Assembly (NCBI RefSeq): GCF_014701235.1
Contig: NZ_AP022873.1
Coordinates: 1,178,001-1,242,000 of the forward strand
Length of the DNA stretch: 64,000 nucleotides
DNA from: Dissulfurispira thermophila
Lineage (GTDB): Bacteria > Nitrospirota > Thermodesulfovibrionia > Thermodesulfovibrionales > Dissulfurispiraceae
Reading direction: 5' to 3'
Each line of letters begins with the position of its first letter. Positions within the stretch are counted from its first letter, which is position 1. The translations under genes were made by a program, and so were the position numbers. The notes beneath the pieces were generated by a model. That model saw only the letters and a program-made list of their open reading frames with translations, did no database searches and had not been told where the DNA came from. This document shows, in pieces, positions 9,697 to 18,706 of the stretch.

Positions 9697-12600
9697 ATGA
9701 GGAAAAAAATCATTTATATTGCAATATTAGTTGTTTTTCTTGGCATATCTTTTTATGCCTTGAGAAGTCCTAATATCTCTAATGCACTTAAAAAAGTAAT
9801 CTTACCAGAACTTGAATCAATGTCAGGCAGGAAATTCATAGCTCAAAGGATATATATAAATATATTCCCCCTGTTTATAGAGATGAAAGATGTAAAGGCA
9901 TTTGATGACAACGGAAACCGAATCCTTACCGCTGAACGGGTAAAGGGTTATATAGAAATTTCAGGATTGATGAGAAAAGAAATAGTATTAAGACGGCTTG
10001 TCATAAAAGCACCTGTCATACAGTCAGATGCAAAACAGGTTGAGGAGATAACACAGAACATAAAAAAATATCTATCAGAAGAATCAAAAATGCCTTTTAA
10101 GGTGATTGTAAAATCTATAGATATCGGCAGTGGTGCAATATTCTTTCAGGACAAAGACTACAGCATTTTCTCTAAAGGTATTAATGTTAGCACAATATTA
10201 TCGGACATCCCGAGATTTAGAATATCATCTGAAGACATCAGCATAATCAAAAAAGGATTTCCTGAATTTTCATCAATGATAGAAATGTTTTTCTATATAA
10301 AAGGAGATGATGTGGCTCTGAAGAGCTTAAAGATATTATCTCATGGCTCTGAGATAAAGACATCGGGGATATTTGGAACAGAGAAATTAAGTGGTGAGTT
10401 CAACACAGAAATAAATCTATTAGCAGAATCAGTAAAAAAGATCTTTGGTCTCAGAAATAGGGGTGAAGGAGATATAGTTGCTCATGGTTCTATAAAAATT
10501 GATGACATGAAATCAGTTCAAAAGGTATGGACAAATAGAATTTCTATAGATATGAAAATTAAAGGAAACATGTTTCTTGAAACACTCATGGAATTACTTT
10601 CAGTAAAGGAAAAATTGCAGGGGCATCTAAATTTTGATGGAAATATCAAGGGGTATCTAAATAATCTTCAAGGCAATGCAAAGGCAAAACTTCAAAATGG
10701 TAATCTCTTTAATGTAGAAGTTGATAGCTTAAGCTGTAATGTATCTTACAAAGATGGTATCATGAAATTTACTGCTGGGAGTGCCAATCTTTACAGAGGG
10801 ACTGCTCATGCCGAGGCTGCAATACGACTTCCTATTGTTGATTACTATACGCTAAAAATTAAAGTAAACAATGTAGATAGCAAAGGTCTGTTTAAGTTAA
10901 TACAATGGGATCCTCATATCCCTGCCGGTAGAGTATCTGGAGAAATAGAATCATCAGGCAAAGAGTTTAATCCACATGGTAATTTTTATTATATAAGTAT
11001 GCGATCAAACATGTCAGAAACTATGAATATACTTGACAGAGTGAAAAAAGTCGAGGGTGAATTCAAAAAGACAGGAAATGAAATACATTTTCCTGAAATG
11101 TTTATCTCTACTGATAAATCAAGCATTTTAACTTCAGGAACGATCGACTTGAAAAATAGCACTATGAGTTTTACTGGTAAAGGTATATCAAATGATATAA
11201 AGGAGTTATCATCTCCATATTTTACTGCATTATCAGGTAATGGAAAATTTATCTGCTCTGTATCTGGTGCACTCAAAGACCCAGTAATAGATCTAAAATT
11301 TTCATCTAATGCAATATTATTTTCAACAGAACAGTTGCAGATTCCCGATGTGCTGAAAAAAAGAACTATAAATTTTATAAATGCAGAAGCTGAAATGACA
11401 TACAGAAAAAACTTCTTGGCTGTAAAAAATATGACGGCCTATTCTCTAAAGGAGCATTATAGGGCATCAGGAAATGTCTATTTTAGAAAGGCAAAAGAAC
11501 TATTTGAATTAAAAGAACCTGATTATGACCTGAATATATCGGTAAGAAACATAGACATTGAAGCACTCTCTGATACCTTTCAAGATGCCCCCAGATTTGC
11601 AGGGAATATGGATGCGGATTTCAGATTATATGGAAGATCAGATGATATTAAGGCATCAGGGAATGTCTATGTTAAAAAACTTTCTCTTATTAATAGATAC
11701 ATTGTAGATAGCGCTGATGGATATGTCTCATATGCAAGAAAGATATTTTCATTCGACTCCTTACACATAAAAAGAGGCACATCAATCCTTAATGTTAGCG
11801 GAACGATTGGTTTAGATAAGAGATTTTCTTTTGCTGCCAGTGGCCAAAATATAAAAGCTGCTGACATTATATCTGATAATTTTAGTTTAAATGGTTCAAG
11901 GAGTTCAAATCATTTAAAAGATTATAAGATTTTTGAAACTATGTTGCTTTCAGACATAAATATAAAAGGAAAAGGGACATTTAAAAATCCAGAAATTGAA
12001 TTAAAAACCAGTATAAATGGAGGACAGATTAAGGGACATTCTATTGGAAAGGGAATACTTAGAGCTACCTTAATCAACAAACATGTAGACATGATAGCAG
12101 AGTTTCTGAACGGCAAAATGAGCATAAAAGGCAATGCTGATATCACAGAAAAATTGCCATGGTTCATAACTGCTGAATTAAAACCCGCACGATATGATTT
12201 TATTGCTGCCGGTCTCTTAAAGGATGTCCCAGAGGATTTATTGCTTAATCTCACAGGCAATATAAAGGCACACGGAGACAGAGAACATGTGAATGCAGTT
12301 GCAACAATAAATAGAATGCATCTGTATCTTTACGGCATTGGTTTTACTAATAGCGATGACATCAAGCTTATCCTCGAGGATAAAAAACTCTCTATCAGCA
12401 CATTATATATGAAAGGCGATGTTACAGAATTCAGATTAACAGGAAATATGCTAATAGGTAAAAGCTATGATTTACTTTTAGAGGGATCATCGTCTCTGTC
12501 ACCTTTAAAAGCATTATCAAAAACCATAGATGTTGTAAAGGGAAATGCATCATTTGTCTTTTCTGTTAATGGTGATTGGGAAAAACCAAAAATAAATGGA

Positions 12601-13737
12601 GGCATAGATATAAATAGTGGAACTCTTGGTTTTAAGGACATCAACTATCGCCTTGCCTATCTTGCTGCTTATGTATATATAGATGAAGACCGCATTATAA
12701 TTGAAAGGGCTACTGGAAAACTATCAGGGGGTGATGTAAATATATCAGGGATTGCATATTTAGAAAGGTTTTCTATAAAGAAGTTTTTTTTAGAGTCTAA
12801 ACTGCGCAACATAACAGCTTCTGTATCCAGGGACTTCTGGGTCAATTTTGATGGTAATTTATATTATAAGGGCACACTGGATAGCCAGACAATTTTAGGT
12901 GATATCAACATAAAACGAGCTAAATACAGTGAAAGGATAGAGTGGAAGAGTTGGCTTTTAAAGGCAAGACCAAAGGAAAGACCAAAGGTTGAGGTCACAA
13001 AGCTGGATAAAACCAGTCTTAATATCAGGGCATCAGGCGCAAATCTTTTTATAGATAACAATGTAGCGAGAGCCTCTATTAAAATGGATGTACTTATGAA
13101 GGGAACCATAGGTCAGCCTATACTTATTGGAAAAGTAGAGACAAAGGAAGGAATTGTTTATTTCAGAAACAATGAATTCAAGATATTAAAGGCAAGTGTA
13201 GATTTTGCTAATCCCAACCAGATAAATCCTTATTTTGATATTGCAGCGGAAACAAGAGTAAGGAATTACAATATCAGACTTAATCTCGATGGATTTATAG
13301 AGCAGTTCAATCTCTCTTTATCATCTAATCCTACTCTTGATGAAACAGATATCTTCAGCTTACTTACTGTTGGACAGATGGGAAAACATCTCAAGGGACT
13401 GGAAGGTGGTATCGGCGTGGGTGAAGCTACTTCATTCATTACAGGAAAAATGCAGGATGTATTCGAAGAGAGACTGAAAACCATCACAGGATTTGACAGG
13501 GTACAAGTAGACCCTTCTGTCTCAAAATCCACAGGAACAGTAACACCAAGGGTGACTATAGCAAAGAGATTGCTCGGAGATAAGCTCTATGTAACTTACA
13601 GCACAGCAGTAGGCACAGGAGAAGAACAGATATTGAAGCTGGAATATACACTCGGGAAAAATACATCCATTGTAGGATTAAGGGATGAAAGAGGCGGAAT
13701 AGGTGGAGACATTAAGTTCAGATTTGGATTTAAATAG
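9697..13737 (+). CDS. tamB: TamB/DUF490-like outer-membrane assembly protein (1346 aa)
   Basis: Very long AsmA/TamB-type protein. It has a single N-terminal membrane anchor (IIYIAILVVFLGISFYAL), a long stretch of repeating beta-strand segments expected to form a lipid-conducting or chaperone groove across the periplasm, and a C-terminal DUF490 region (SLSSNPTLDETDIFSLLTVGQ, then VTIAKRLLGDKLYVTYSTAV) that in the family contacts a BamA-type barrel. It lies 2 nt after glnD and directly before the barrel gene, as TamA/TamB pairs often do. The stop TAG at 13735-13737 is followed at once by a heptad repeat. The family call is good; the cargo (barrel proteins or phospholipids) is unknown. Confidence 0.88.
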   Translation: MRKKIIYIAILVVFLGISFYALRSPNISNALKKVILPELESMSGRKFIAQRIYINIFPLFIEMKDVKAFDDNGNRILTAERVKGYIEISGLMRKEIVLRRLVIKAPVIQSDAKQVEEITQNIKKYLSEESKMPFKVIVKSIDIGSGAIFFQDKDYSIFSKGINVSTILSDIPRFRISSEDISIIKKGFPEFSSMIEMFFYIKGDDVALKSLKILSHGSEIKTSGIFGTEKLSGEFNTEINLLAESVKKIFGLRNRGEGDIVAHGSIKIDDMKSVQKVWTNRISIDMKIKGNMFLETLMELLSVKEKLQGHLNFDGNIKGYLNNLQGNAKAKLQNGNLFNVEVDSLSCNVSYKDGIMKFTAGSANLYRGTAHAEAAIRLPIVDYYTLKIKVNNVDSKGLFKLIQWDPHIPAGRVSGEIESSGKEFNPHGNFYYISMRSNMSETMNILDRVKKVEGEFKKTGNEIHFPEMFISTDKSSILTSGTIDLKNSTMSFTGKGISNDIKELSSPYFTALSGNGKFICSVSGALKDPVIDLKFSSNAILFSTEQLQIPDVLKKRTINFINAEAEMTYRKNFLAVKNMTAYSLKEHYRASGNVYFRKAKELFELKEPDYDLNISVRNIDIEALSDTFQDAPRFAGNMDADFRLYGRSDDIKASGNVYVKKLSLINRYIVDSADGYVSYARKIFSFDSLHIKRGTSILNVSGTIGLDKRFSFAASGQNIKAADIISDNFSLNGSRSSNHLKDYKIFETMLLSDINIKGKGTFKNPEIELKTSINGGQIKGHSIGKGILRATLINKHVDMIAEFLNGKMSIKGNADITEKLPWFITAELKPARYDFIAAGLLKDVPEDLLLNLTGNIKAHGDREHVNAVATINRMHLYLYGIGFTNSDDIKLILEDKKLSISTLYMKGDVTEFRLTGNMLIGKSYDLLLEGSSSLSPLKALSKTIDVVKGNASFVFSVNGDWEKPKINGGIDINSGTLGFKDINYRLAYLAAYVYIDEDRIIIERATGKLSGGDVNISGIAYLERFSIKKFFLESKLRNITASVSRDFWVNFDGNLYYKGTLDSQTILGDINIKRAKYSERIEWKSWLLKARPKERPKVEVTKLDKTSLNIRASGANLFIDNNVARASIKMDVLMKGTIGQPILIGKVETKEGIVYFRNNEFKILKASVDFANPNQINPYFDIAAETRVRNYNIRLNLDGFIEQFNLSLSSNPTLDETDIFSLLTVGQMGKHLKGLEGGIGVGEATSFITGKMQDVFEERLKTITGFDRVQVDPSVSKSTGTVTPRVTIAKRLLGDKLYVTYSTAVGTGEEQILKLEYTLGKNTSIVGLRDERGGIGGDIKFRFGFK

Positions 13738-13740
13738 GCA

Positions 13741-13770
13741 GGCAAAAGGCAATAGGCAAAAGGCAATAGG
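13741..13770. repeat. Heptad array, word GGCAATA (4 units)
   Basis: GGCAAAA, GGCAATA, GGCAAAA, GGCAATA, then GG. It begins 3 nt after the tamB stop codon and lies just before the likely start of the barrel gene. Confidence 0.85.
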
Positions 13771-13780
13771 TTTTAGTTTA

Positions 13781-16483
13781 ATGGTATTTTCATTTTGTCT
13801 TTTAGCCCTGGTCATTGAGCCTTTGGTCTCTATCGTTAGGCCTTTTGCCTCTACTCTTGAGCCTTCAGCCTTAAGCCTTCAGCCTGTAGAAAAAATTGAG
13901 GTTTCAGGCCTTCACTCCATCTCTGAAGATGAGCTTTTATACTTACTGGGTATTAAGAAAGGAAAAGTCATAGATGAAACTGACATTAGAGAGGGGATAA
14001 AGAGGGCATTTTTAAAAGGTATTTTTGAAGATATTATATTAGAAAGTCTTGATGATAATAGAACAAAAATAAAAATAACAGTAAGAGAGAAAAATATAAT
14101 AGACTCCATAAAGATTGTAGGCAATAATCATTTTTCAAGCAGATTTATAAAAAAACAACTTGGTATAGAAGATGGAGAGAGATTTAATCTCTTAAATTTG
14201 AAAGAGGCAGTTGAGTCTCTGAAAAATAGTCTAAAAAAAAGGGGCTTTGTTAATTCAAAAATCACCACAGAAATTGTCCATAAAAAAGATAATAAAATTA
14301 TTATTATTGTCAATATCATAGAAGGAGAGCCAGAGGTCATAAAAAAAATCATAATATCAGAACCGGAAGATATTGTTAAATCATATCTGAGACTTTCTGA
14401 AGGAGATATTCTTGATCACACAGAGATAGAGCGTCTGACAAAAAAAGTAAAACAATACTATAAAGAGCAAGGATATATCGGGACATCACTTACTTATTCG
14501 TATAGCAATGGAATATTAGATATAAGGCTTGACACAGGTAAGAAGCTTATCATTTCATTTAATGGCAATACAGCAATGCAATCAAAGATATTACTAAAAG
14601 AAATGCCCTTTTTTGAGGCAAACATATTCAGCGATGACATTGTAGAGGAGACAACAGCAAGAATAATATCGCTTTATCATCAACAAGGTTATCCTTTTGC
14701 TCAGGTTGCGCCCGTAATATCTCTCTCCGATGGTACCATTTCACTCGAATTTTTTATATTCGAAGGCCAGAAGCACATTGTTGATTCAATAAAATTTGAG
14801 GGTATAGAAGGTAAGCTCACACTCCCACAGGAAAGCTTGAAAAATATCCTGACATTACAGATAGGTGGTTATTATAATCCTGATGCACTTGGATCTGATG
14901 CAGAAACTCTCATAGAGTTTTACCATGCACTTGGCTATCTGTATGTAGAAGTTCAGGAGCCGGATATAAAAATTGAAGATAATAAAGTAGAAATAAAATT
15001 CTATATAAAAGAAGGACCTCAGGTAAGATTATCTGGCATCTCTATAAAAAATAACAAATCTATTAAAGAAGAAGATATTTTAAGAGAGGTGCAATTAAAA
15101 GTATCAGAGCCATACAATGAGGTTGATATATCAAATGCAAGGAGGAAAATACTCGAAATATATAATAAACAAGGTTTTCTGGATACCACAGTTACAGTAG
15201 AAAGAGAAATATCAGGTTCAGATGCAAATATAATATTTACAGTTAATGAGGGGAAAGTTACATTTTTTGGAAAAGCCGTTGTTATAGGTAATAAACAGAC
15301 AAGATACCCTGTTATAAATAGAGAATTGATGCATACAGAAGGCAGTCCGCTTAATTATAATCTTGTACTTCAGGAAAGACATAAACTTTATAGGCTTGGT
15401 CTATTTACAGATGTTGAAACTAAACTCTCTGATATGCTCGGTGACAAACGTGATGTGCTTTATAGGTTAAAGGAGGCAGATGCTGGTGCAATAGAGTTCG
15501 GTTTTGGTTATGGAGAATATGAAAAACTTAGGGGATTTTTTGATATAAACTACAAAAATCTCTGGGGTATGAATAAACAAGCTTCATTTAGGATAGAAAT
15601 GAGCACTCTGGAGAGACGATTTATGCTCTCTTATTATGAACCATGGTTTATGGAAAAAAAAGATCTATCATTTAAGGCTTTACTTGTTCATGAAGATAGA
15701 AAAGAAAAAGGACTCGATACAAAAGATATACGTTATAGAATAAAAAGAGATACTGCAAGTGCTGGCATAGAGAAAAAACTGAGTGAAACTTTAAAAACAG
15801 AGATTTATTATGACTTCTCTGTTGTAAAGACCCGTGATATAAAGCCTGATATAGTGTTAAGTAAGGAAGACACAGGAACACTTGTAATAAGCGCAATACG
15901 CCCCGGACTTATATATGACACAAGGGACAATCCTTTTGAACCTAAAAAAGGGCTTCTTGCAGGTTTATCCTTTAAAGTAGCATCAGGTATGCTTTTTTCA
16001 GAGACAGATTTTACCAAAATGTTGTTGTATATAAACAAATATCAGAGTCTGAGCAAAAGGATAGTCCTTGCTTTATCAATAAGAGGAGGAATTGCAAAGG
16101 GTTTTGGCACAACAAGAGATCTCCCAATTGTCGAGAGATTTTTTCTTGGAGGTAGAACGACTGTCAGGGGATATGAACAGGACACGCTCGGACCAAAAGG
16201 GACAGATGGAACCCCGATAGGAGGGAATGCATTTGCAATGGGAAATGTCGAATTTAGAACAGATGTTGGAAAGGGGTTTGGTATAGTTGCTTTTCTTGAC
16301 GGAGGAAATGTATGGAAAAAAGCAGAGGATATAGATGTCAGCACTTTGAAATATACTACAGGACTTGGTTTAAGATATAACACACCTGTTGGTCCTTTCA
16401 GATTAGACTATGGTCATAAGCTAAACAGAGAAAAAGGAGAAAGCAAGGGTGAGATACATTTCAGCATCGGCCATGCATTTTAA
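13781..16483 (+). CDS. BamA/TamA-family outer-membrane barrel protein (about 900 aa)
   Basis: Omp85 protein: several POTRA repeats (first begins VEKIEVSGLHSISEDELLYLL; later ones near IDSIKIVGNNHFSSRFIKK and VRLSGISIKNNKSIKEEDI) and a C-terminal 16-strand barrel with the conserved loop-6 motif VRGYEQDTLGP near residue 793. It ends in phenylalanine (SIGHAF), as outer-membrane barrels do. ATG 13781 gives a plausible signal peptide (MVFSFCLLALVIEPL); an earlier in-frame GTG at 13703 would translate the heptad array and overlap tamB. At about 900 aa with extended POTRAs it could be the main BamA or a dedicated TamB partner; the neighbourhood favours a TamA role without excluding BamA. Confidence 0.9.
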   Translation: MVFSFCLLALVIEPLVSIVRPFASTLEPSALSLQPVEKIEVSGLHSISEDELLYLLGIKKGKVIDETDIREGIKRAFLKGIFEDIILESLDDNRTKIKITVREKNIIDSIKIVGNNHFSSRFIKKQLGIEDGERFNLLNLKEAVESLKNSLKKRGFVNSKITTEIVHKKDNKIIIIVNIIEGEPEVIKKIIISEPEDIVKSYLRLSEGDILDHTEIERLTKKVKQYYKEQGYIGTSLTYSYSNGILDIRLDTGKKLIISFNGNTAMQSKILLKEMPFFEANIFSDDIVEETTARIISLYHQQGYPFAQVAPVISLSDGTISLEFFIFEGQKHIVDSIKFEGIEGKLTLPQESLKNILTLQIGGYYNPDALGSDAETLIEFYHALGYLYVEVQEPDIKIEDNKVEIKFYIKEGPQVRLSGISIKNNKSIKEEDILREVQLKVSEPYNEVDISNARRKILEIYNKQGFLDTTVTVEREISGSDANIIFTVNEGKVTFFGKAVVIGNKQTRYPVINRELMHTEGSPLNYNLVLQERHKLYRLGLFTDVETKLSDMLGDKRDVLYRLKEADAGAIEFGFGYGEYEKLRGFFDINYKNLWGMNKQASFRIEMSTLERRFMLSYYEPWFMEKKDLSFKALLVHEDRKEKGLDTKDIRYRIKRDTASAGIEKKLSETLKTEIYYDFSVVKTRDIKPDIVLSKEDTGTLVISAIRPGLIYDTRDNPFEPKKGLLAGLSFKVASGMLFSETDFTKMLLYINKYQSLSKRIVLALSIRGGIAKGFGTTRDLPIVERFFLGGRTTVRGYEQDTLGPKGTDGTPIGGNAFAMGNVEFRTDVGKGFGIVAFLDGGNVWKKAEDIDVSTLKYTTGLGLRYNTPVGPFRLDYGHKLNREKGESKGEIHFSIGHAF
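13861..13888. repeat. Heptad array, word GCCTTCA (4 units)
   Basis: GCCTTCA, GCCTTAA, GCCTTCA, GCCTGTA inside the N-terminal coding part of the barrel gene, between the hydrophobic leader and the first POTRA strand (translated EPSALSLQPVE). Looser related words (GGCCTTTTGCCT, GAGCCTTTGG) occur at 13826-13852. Confidence 0.8.
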
Positions 16484-16979
16484 AAATTACAGATGGATTA
16501 TCATCTTACTGGCTACTGGTTACTGGCTATTATCTACTATTGTCTGTGCTGATGTAATAGACCGTGTAGTTGCATATGTTGATGATACTGCTATAACACT
16601 TTCTGAATTTAAGGAGACTTATCTGAAAATGAAAAAAACTGCTATGGAAATAACAGAGGAGGATGTAATAAACTCCATGATAAATCGTCTGCTTCTTATT
16701 AAGGAAGCAAAAAAAATGAAACTCGAGGCACACACTGATGATGAACTTCTAAAAGATTACATTGACATAAAAATTAGATCTCTGATTCTTATAAAAGAGA
16801 GTGCAATCAACCAGTTCTATATGGAGCATATAAAGGAATTCAAAGGCAGAGATTATCTATCTGTTAGGGATGAGATAGAAAAGTATTTATTTGAACTTGA
16901 AACTAATAAACAATTAAAAAAACACCTTGAAGAACTGAGAGCAAATTCAGAGGTAATAGTGCAGATTAAAGATAGATGA
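16473..16979 (+). CDS. SurA-N-like periplasmic chaperone without PPIase domain (about 168 aa)
   Basis: Resembles the N-terminal chaperone domain of SurA/PpiC proteins: after a signal peptide the mature start DVIDRVVAYVDDTAITLSEF matches the SurA opening, and the conserved DVINSMINRLLLIKEAKKM helix follows. No parvulin domain is present; a short C-terminal helix (RDEIEKYLFELETNKQLKKHLEELR) ends it, as in small SurA_N proteins. ATG 16473 overlaps the barrel stop by 11 nt; an upstream GTG (16449) with a nearby AAGG is an alternative. The signal-peptide core (IIILLATGYWLLSTIV) is encoded largely by a heptad repeat. It probably escorts outer-membrane proteins to the adjacent barrel machinery (inference). 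Confidence 0.8.
   Translation: MHFKNYRWIIILLATGYWLLSTIVCADVIDRVVAYVDDTAITLSEFKETYLKMKKTAMEITEEDVINSMINRLLLIKEAKKMKLEAHTDDELLKDYIDIKIRSLILIKESAINQFYMEHIKEFKGRDYLSVRDEIEKYLFELETNKQLKKHLEELRANSEVIVQIKDR
16507..16541. repeat. Heptad array, word TACTGGC (5 units)
   Basis: TACTGGC, TACTGGT, TACTGGC, TATTATC, TACTATT in 7-bp phase. It encodes most of the hydrophobic core of the signal peptide of the SurA-like gene. Confidence 0.85.
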
Positions 16980-17415
16980 TCACTGCGTGCTCATCGCATT
17001 CAGGGAACTTGGGACACCTTACGCAGTCACCCCATATCTTATGAGGCAGTTTTGTTTTATCTATTTCTGTAAATCCTATTTTTTTAAAAAATTCAGGTTG
17101 ATATGTGAGGGCAAAAATCTTTTTTATTCCAAAATATTTTGCTTCTTTCAAACATCTCTTAATAAGGCTCCTTCCTATACCAATTCTCCGATACTCCTCT
17201 TTTACAGCAAGGGATCTAATCTCGGCAAGGTCTTCCCATAAAATATGCAGGGCACATACACCTTTTATTATCCCTTGCTCCTCATAGATGAAAAAATCCC
17301 TTATTCCTTCATATAGGTCATTAAGCGACCTTGGAAGCATTTCTTCTTTTTTGGCAAACTCATTTACAAACTTATGAATATGTTTTATATCTGCTATCTT
17401 TGCTTTTCTTATCAT
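16966..17415 (-). CDS. GNAT N-acetyltransferase, short ArgA-like type (149 aa)
   Basis: GCN5-family acetyltransferase; the acetyl-CoA loop is YRRIGIGRSLI in the middle of the protein, followed by QPEFFKKIGF. The signatures MLPRSLNDLYEGIRDFF and CVRCPKFPECDE are those of short proteins often annotated as N-acetylglutamate synthases in Geobacter-like and Nitrospirota genomes, so a role in arginine biosynthesis is likely but not proven. Converges with the SurA-like gene, overlapping its end by 14 nt. Last gene of the miaB-to-GNAT minus-strand run. Confidence 0.85.
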   Translation of the reverse strand: MIRKAKIADIKHIHKFVNEFAKKEEMLPRSLNDLYEGIRDFFIYEEQGIIKGVCALHILWEDLAEIRSLAVKEEYRRIGIGRSLIKRCLKEAKYFGIKKIFALTYQPEFFKKIGFTEIDKTKLPHKIWGDCVRCPKFPECDEHAVIIYL

Positions 17416-17427
17416 ATTTTCTATTTG

Positions 17428-17967
17428 TTATTTTTTTACCAGACCATATCCTTTTCTTATCAGTTCTTTATTTGTATCTACAGATTCTTTTCTACGAGCG
17501 GGTGTTATTTCATCAACAGCATGAATTGCAGAATCAATACTTAAGATATTGGTAAGTCCTATAAGGGCTCCCATCATGATCATATTTGCACCCTTTGTAT
17601 TTTTAAAAGATGCAGAAACCTCTGTTGCGGGTACCCCAATAATTTTAACATCCCTTCTCCTGTCTTTAACATTGATTAGAGAGGAATCATAAATTAAGAT
17701 GCCACCAGATAGAAGTCTTTCAGAAAATCGATTATATGATGCTTCATTCATTGCTATGAGTATATCAGGATTTCTAATGACAGGAGAACCTATCATTTCA
17801 TCAGAAACAATAACTGTGCAGTTTGCGGTACCGCCTCTCATCTCAGCGCCATATGACGGAAACCATGTAACCTCTTTGTTTTCAATCATCCCTGCATACA
17901 CCAATAATTTCCCTAAGAAAAGAATACCCTGACCACCTGATCCTGCTATGATTATTCTGTTTTCCAT
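17428..17967 (-). CDS. 2-oxoacid:ferredoxin oxidoreductase, gamma subunit (179 aa)
   Basis: KorC/PorG-type subunit. N-terminal IIAGSGGQGILFLGKLLVYAG is the family signature, followed by TWFPSYGAEMRGGTANCTV. With the beta subunit it would form part of an enzyme that oxidises or makes a 2-oxoacid (2-oxoglutarate, pyruvate or branched-chain type) using CoA and ferredoxin. Its start overlaps the beta gene by 16 nt, so the two are coupled. The exact substrate cannot be read from the sequence. Confidence 0.92.
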   Translation of the reverse strand: MENRIIIAGSGGQGILFLGKLLVYAGMIENKEVTWFPSYGAEMRGGTANCTVIVSDEMIGSPVIRNPDILIAMNEASYNRFSERLLSGGILIYDSSLINVKDRRRDVKIIGVPATEVSASFKNTKGANMIMMGALIGLTNILSIDSAIHAVDEITPARRKESVDTNKELIRKGYGLVKK

Positions 17968-18698
17968 TTATCCTTTAAAACCCCAATCTTATATATATTC
18001 ATCATCTTATCTCTCATCCAGTCAATAGCTTTCTCTGGGGTCATCCACCAATCAGTAGGGCAGGGTGATAATATTTCCAACATACTGAAACCTTTTTCTT
18101 CCATCTGATATCTGAAAGCCTTTTCTATCATACTCTTGGTATTCAAAAGATTTTTAATAGAATCAATAGAAGTCCTTGCAATAAAAGAAACTCCATCTAA
18201 TGTAGCAAGCATTTCAGAAACATGTAATGGATGACCTGATAATTTTATATCTCTGCCTTTTTGTGTAGTAGTGGTTTTTTGTTCAGGGATGGTCGTTGGA
18301 GCCATTTGCCCTCCAGTCATTCCATAGGTAGCATTATTCACAAAAAAGACTGTAATATTTTCCCCCCTGTTTGCTGCATGGATAATCTCTGCGGTACCAA
18401 TAGCAGCAAGGTCACCATCTCCCTGATAAGAGAAAATTATCCTGTCAGGCAGTGTTCGTTTCATCCCAGTTGCAGCAGCAGGTGGCCTTCCATGTGCAAC
18501 CTCTATCATATCAATATCAAAATAATCATATGCAAACACAGCACACCCTACAGGAGCGATGCCAATAGTTTTTTCTTTAATAGCAAGCTTGTCTATGGCC
18601 TCTGCTATTAGTCTGTGTATTAAACTGTGTCCACATCCAGGGCAATAACGAAACGGTGTTGCCTTAAGACTCTTCGGCCTCTCAAATACCTTTTTCAT
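17952..18698 (-). CDS. 2-oxoacid:ferredoxin oxidoreductase, beta (TPP) subunit (248 aa)
   Basis: Thiamine-diphosphate subunit of the KorB type. RYCPGCGHSLIHRL near the start is the CxGCG segment, and the TPP/Mg motif is GDGDLAAIGTAEIIHAANRG followed by FFVNNATYGMTGGQ. The C-terminal region with LSPCPTDW is typical of 2-oxoglutarate-type enzymes. No alpha subunit or ferredoxin gene lies upstream; the next gene, 8 nt away, is Ppx/GppA. The alpha subunit must be encoded elsewhere or the pair is a partial set. Confidence 0.92.
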   Translation of the reverse strand: MKKVFERPKSLKATPFRYCPGCGHSLIHRLIAEAIDKLAIKEKTIGIAPVGCAVFAYDYFDIDMIEVAHGRPPAAATGMKRTLPDRIIFSYQGDGDLAAIGTAEIIHAANRGENITVFFVNNATYGMTGGQMAPTTIPEQKTTTTQKGRDIKLSGHPLHVSEMLATLDGVSFIARTSIDSIKNLLNTKSMIEKAFRYQMEEKGFSMLEILSPCPTDWWMTPEKAIDWMRDKMMNIYKIGVLKDKWKTE

Positions 18699-18706
18699 AG
18701 CTATAA

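Noticed and set aside
16940-16990. Bidirectional terminator between the convergent SurA-like and GNAT genes
   Set aside because: The genes overlap by 14 nt and no hairpin with a T tract is present.
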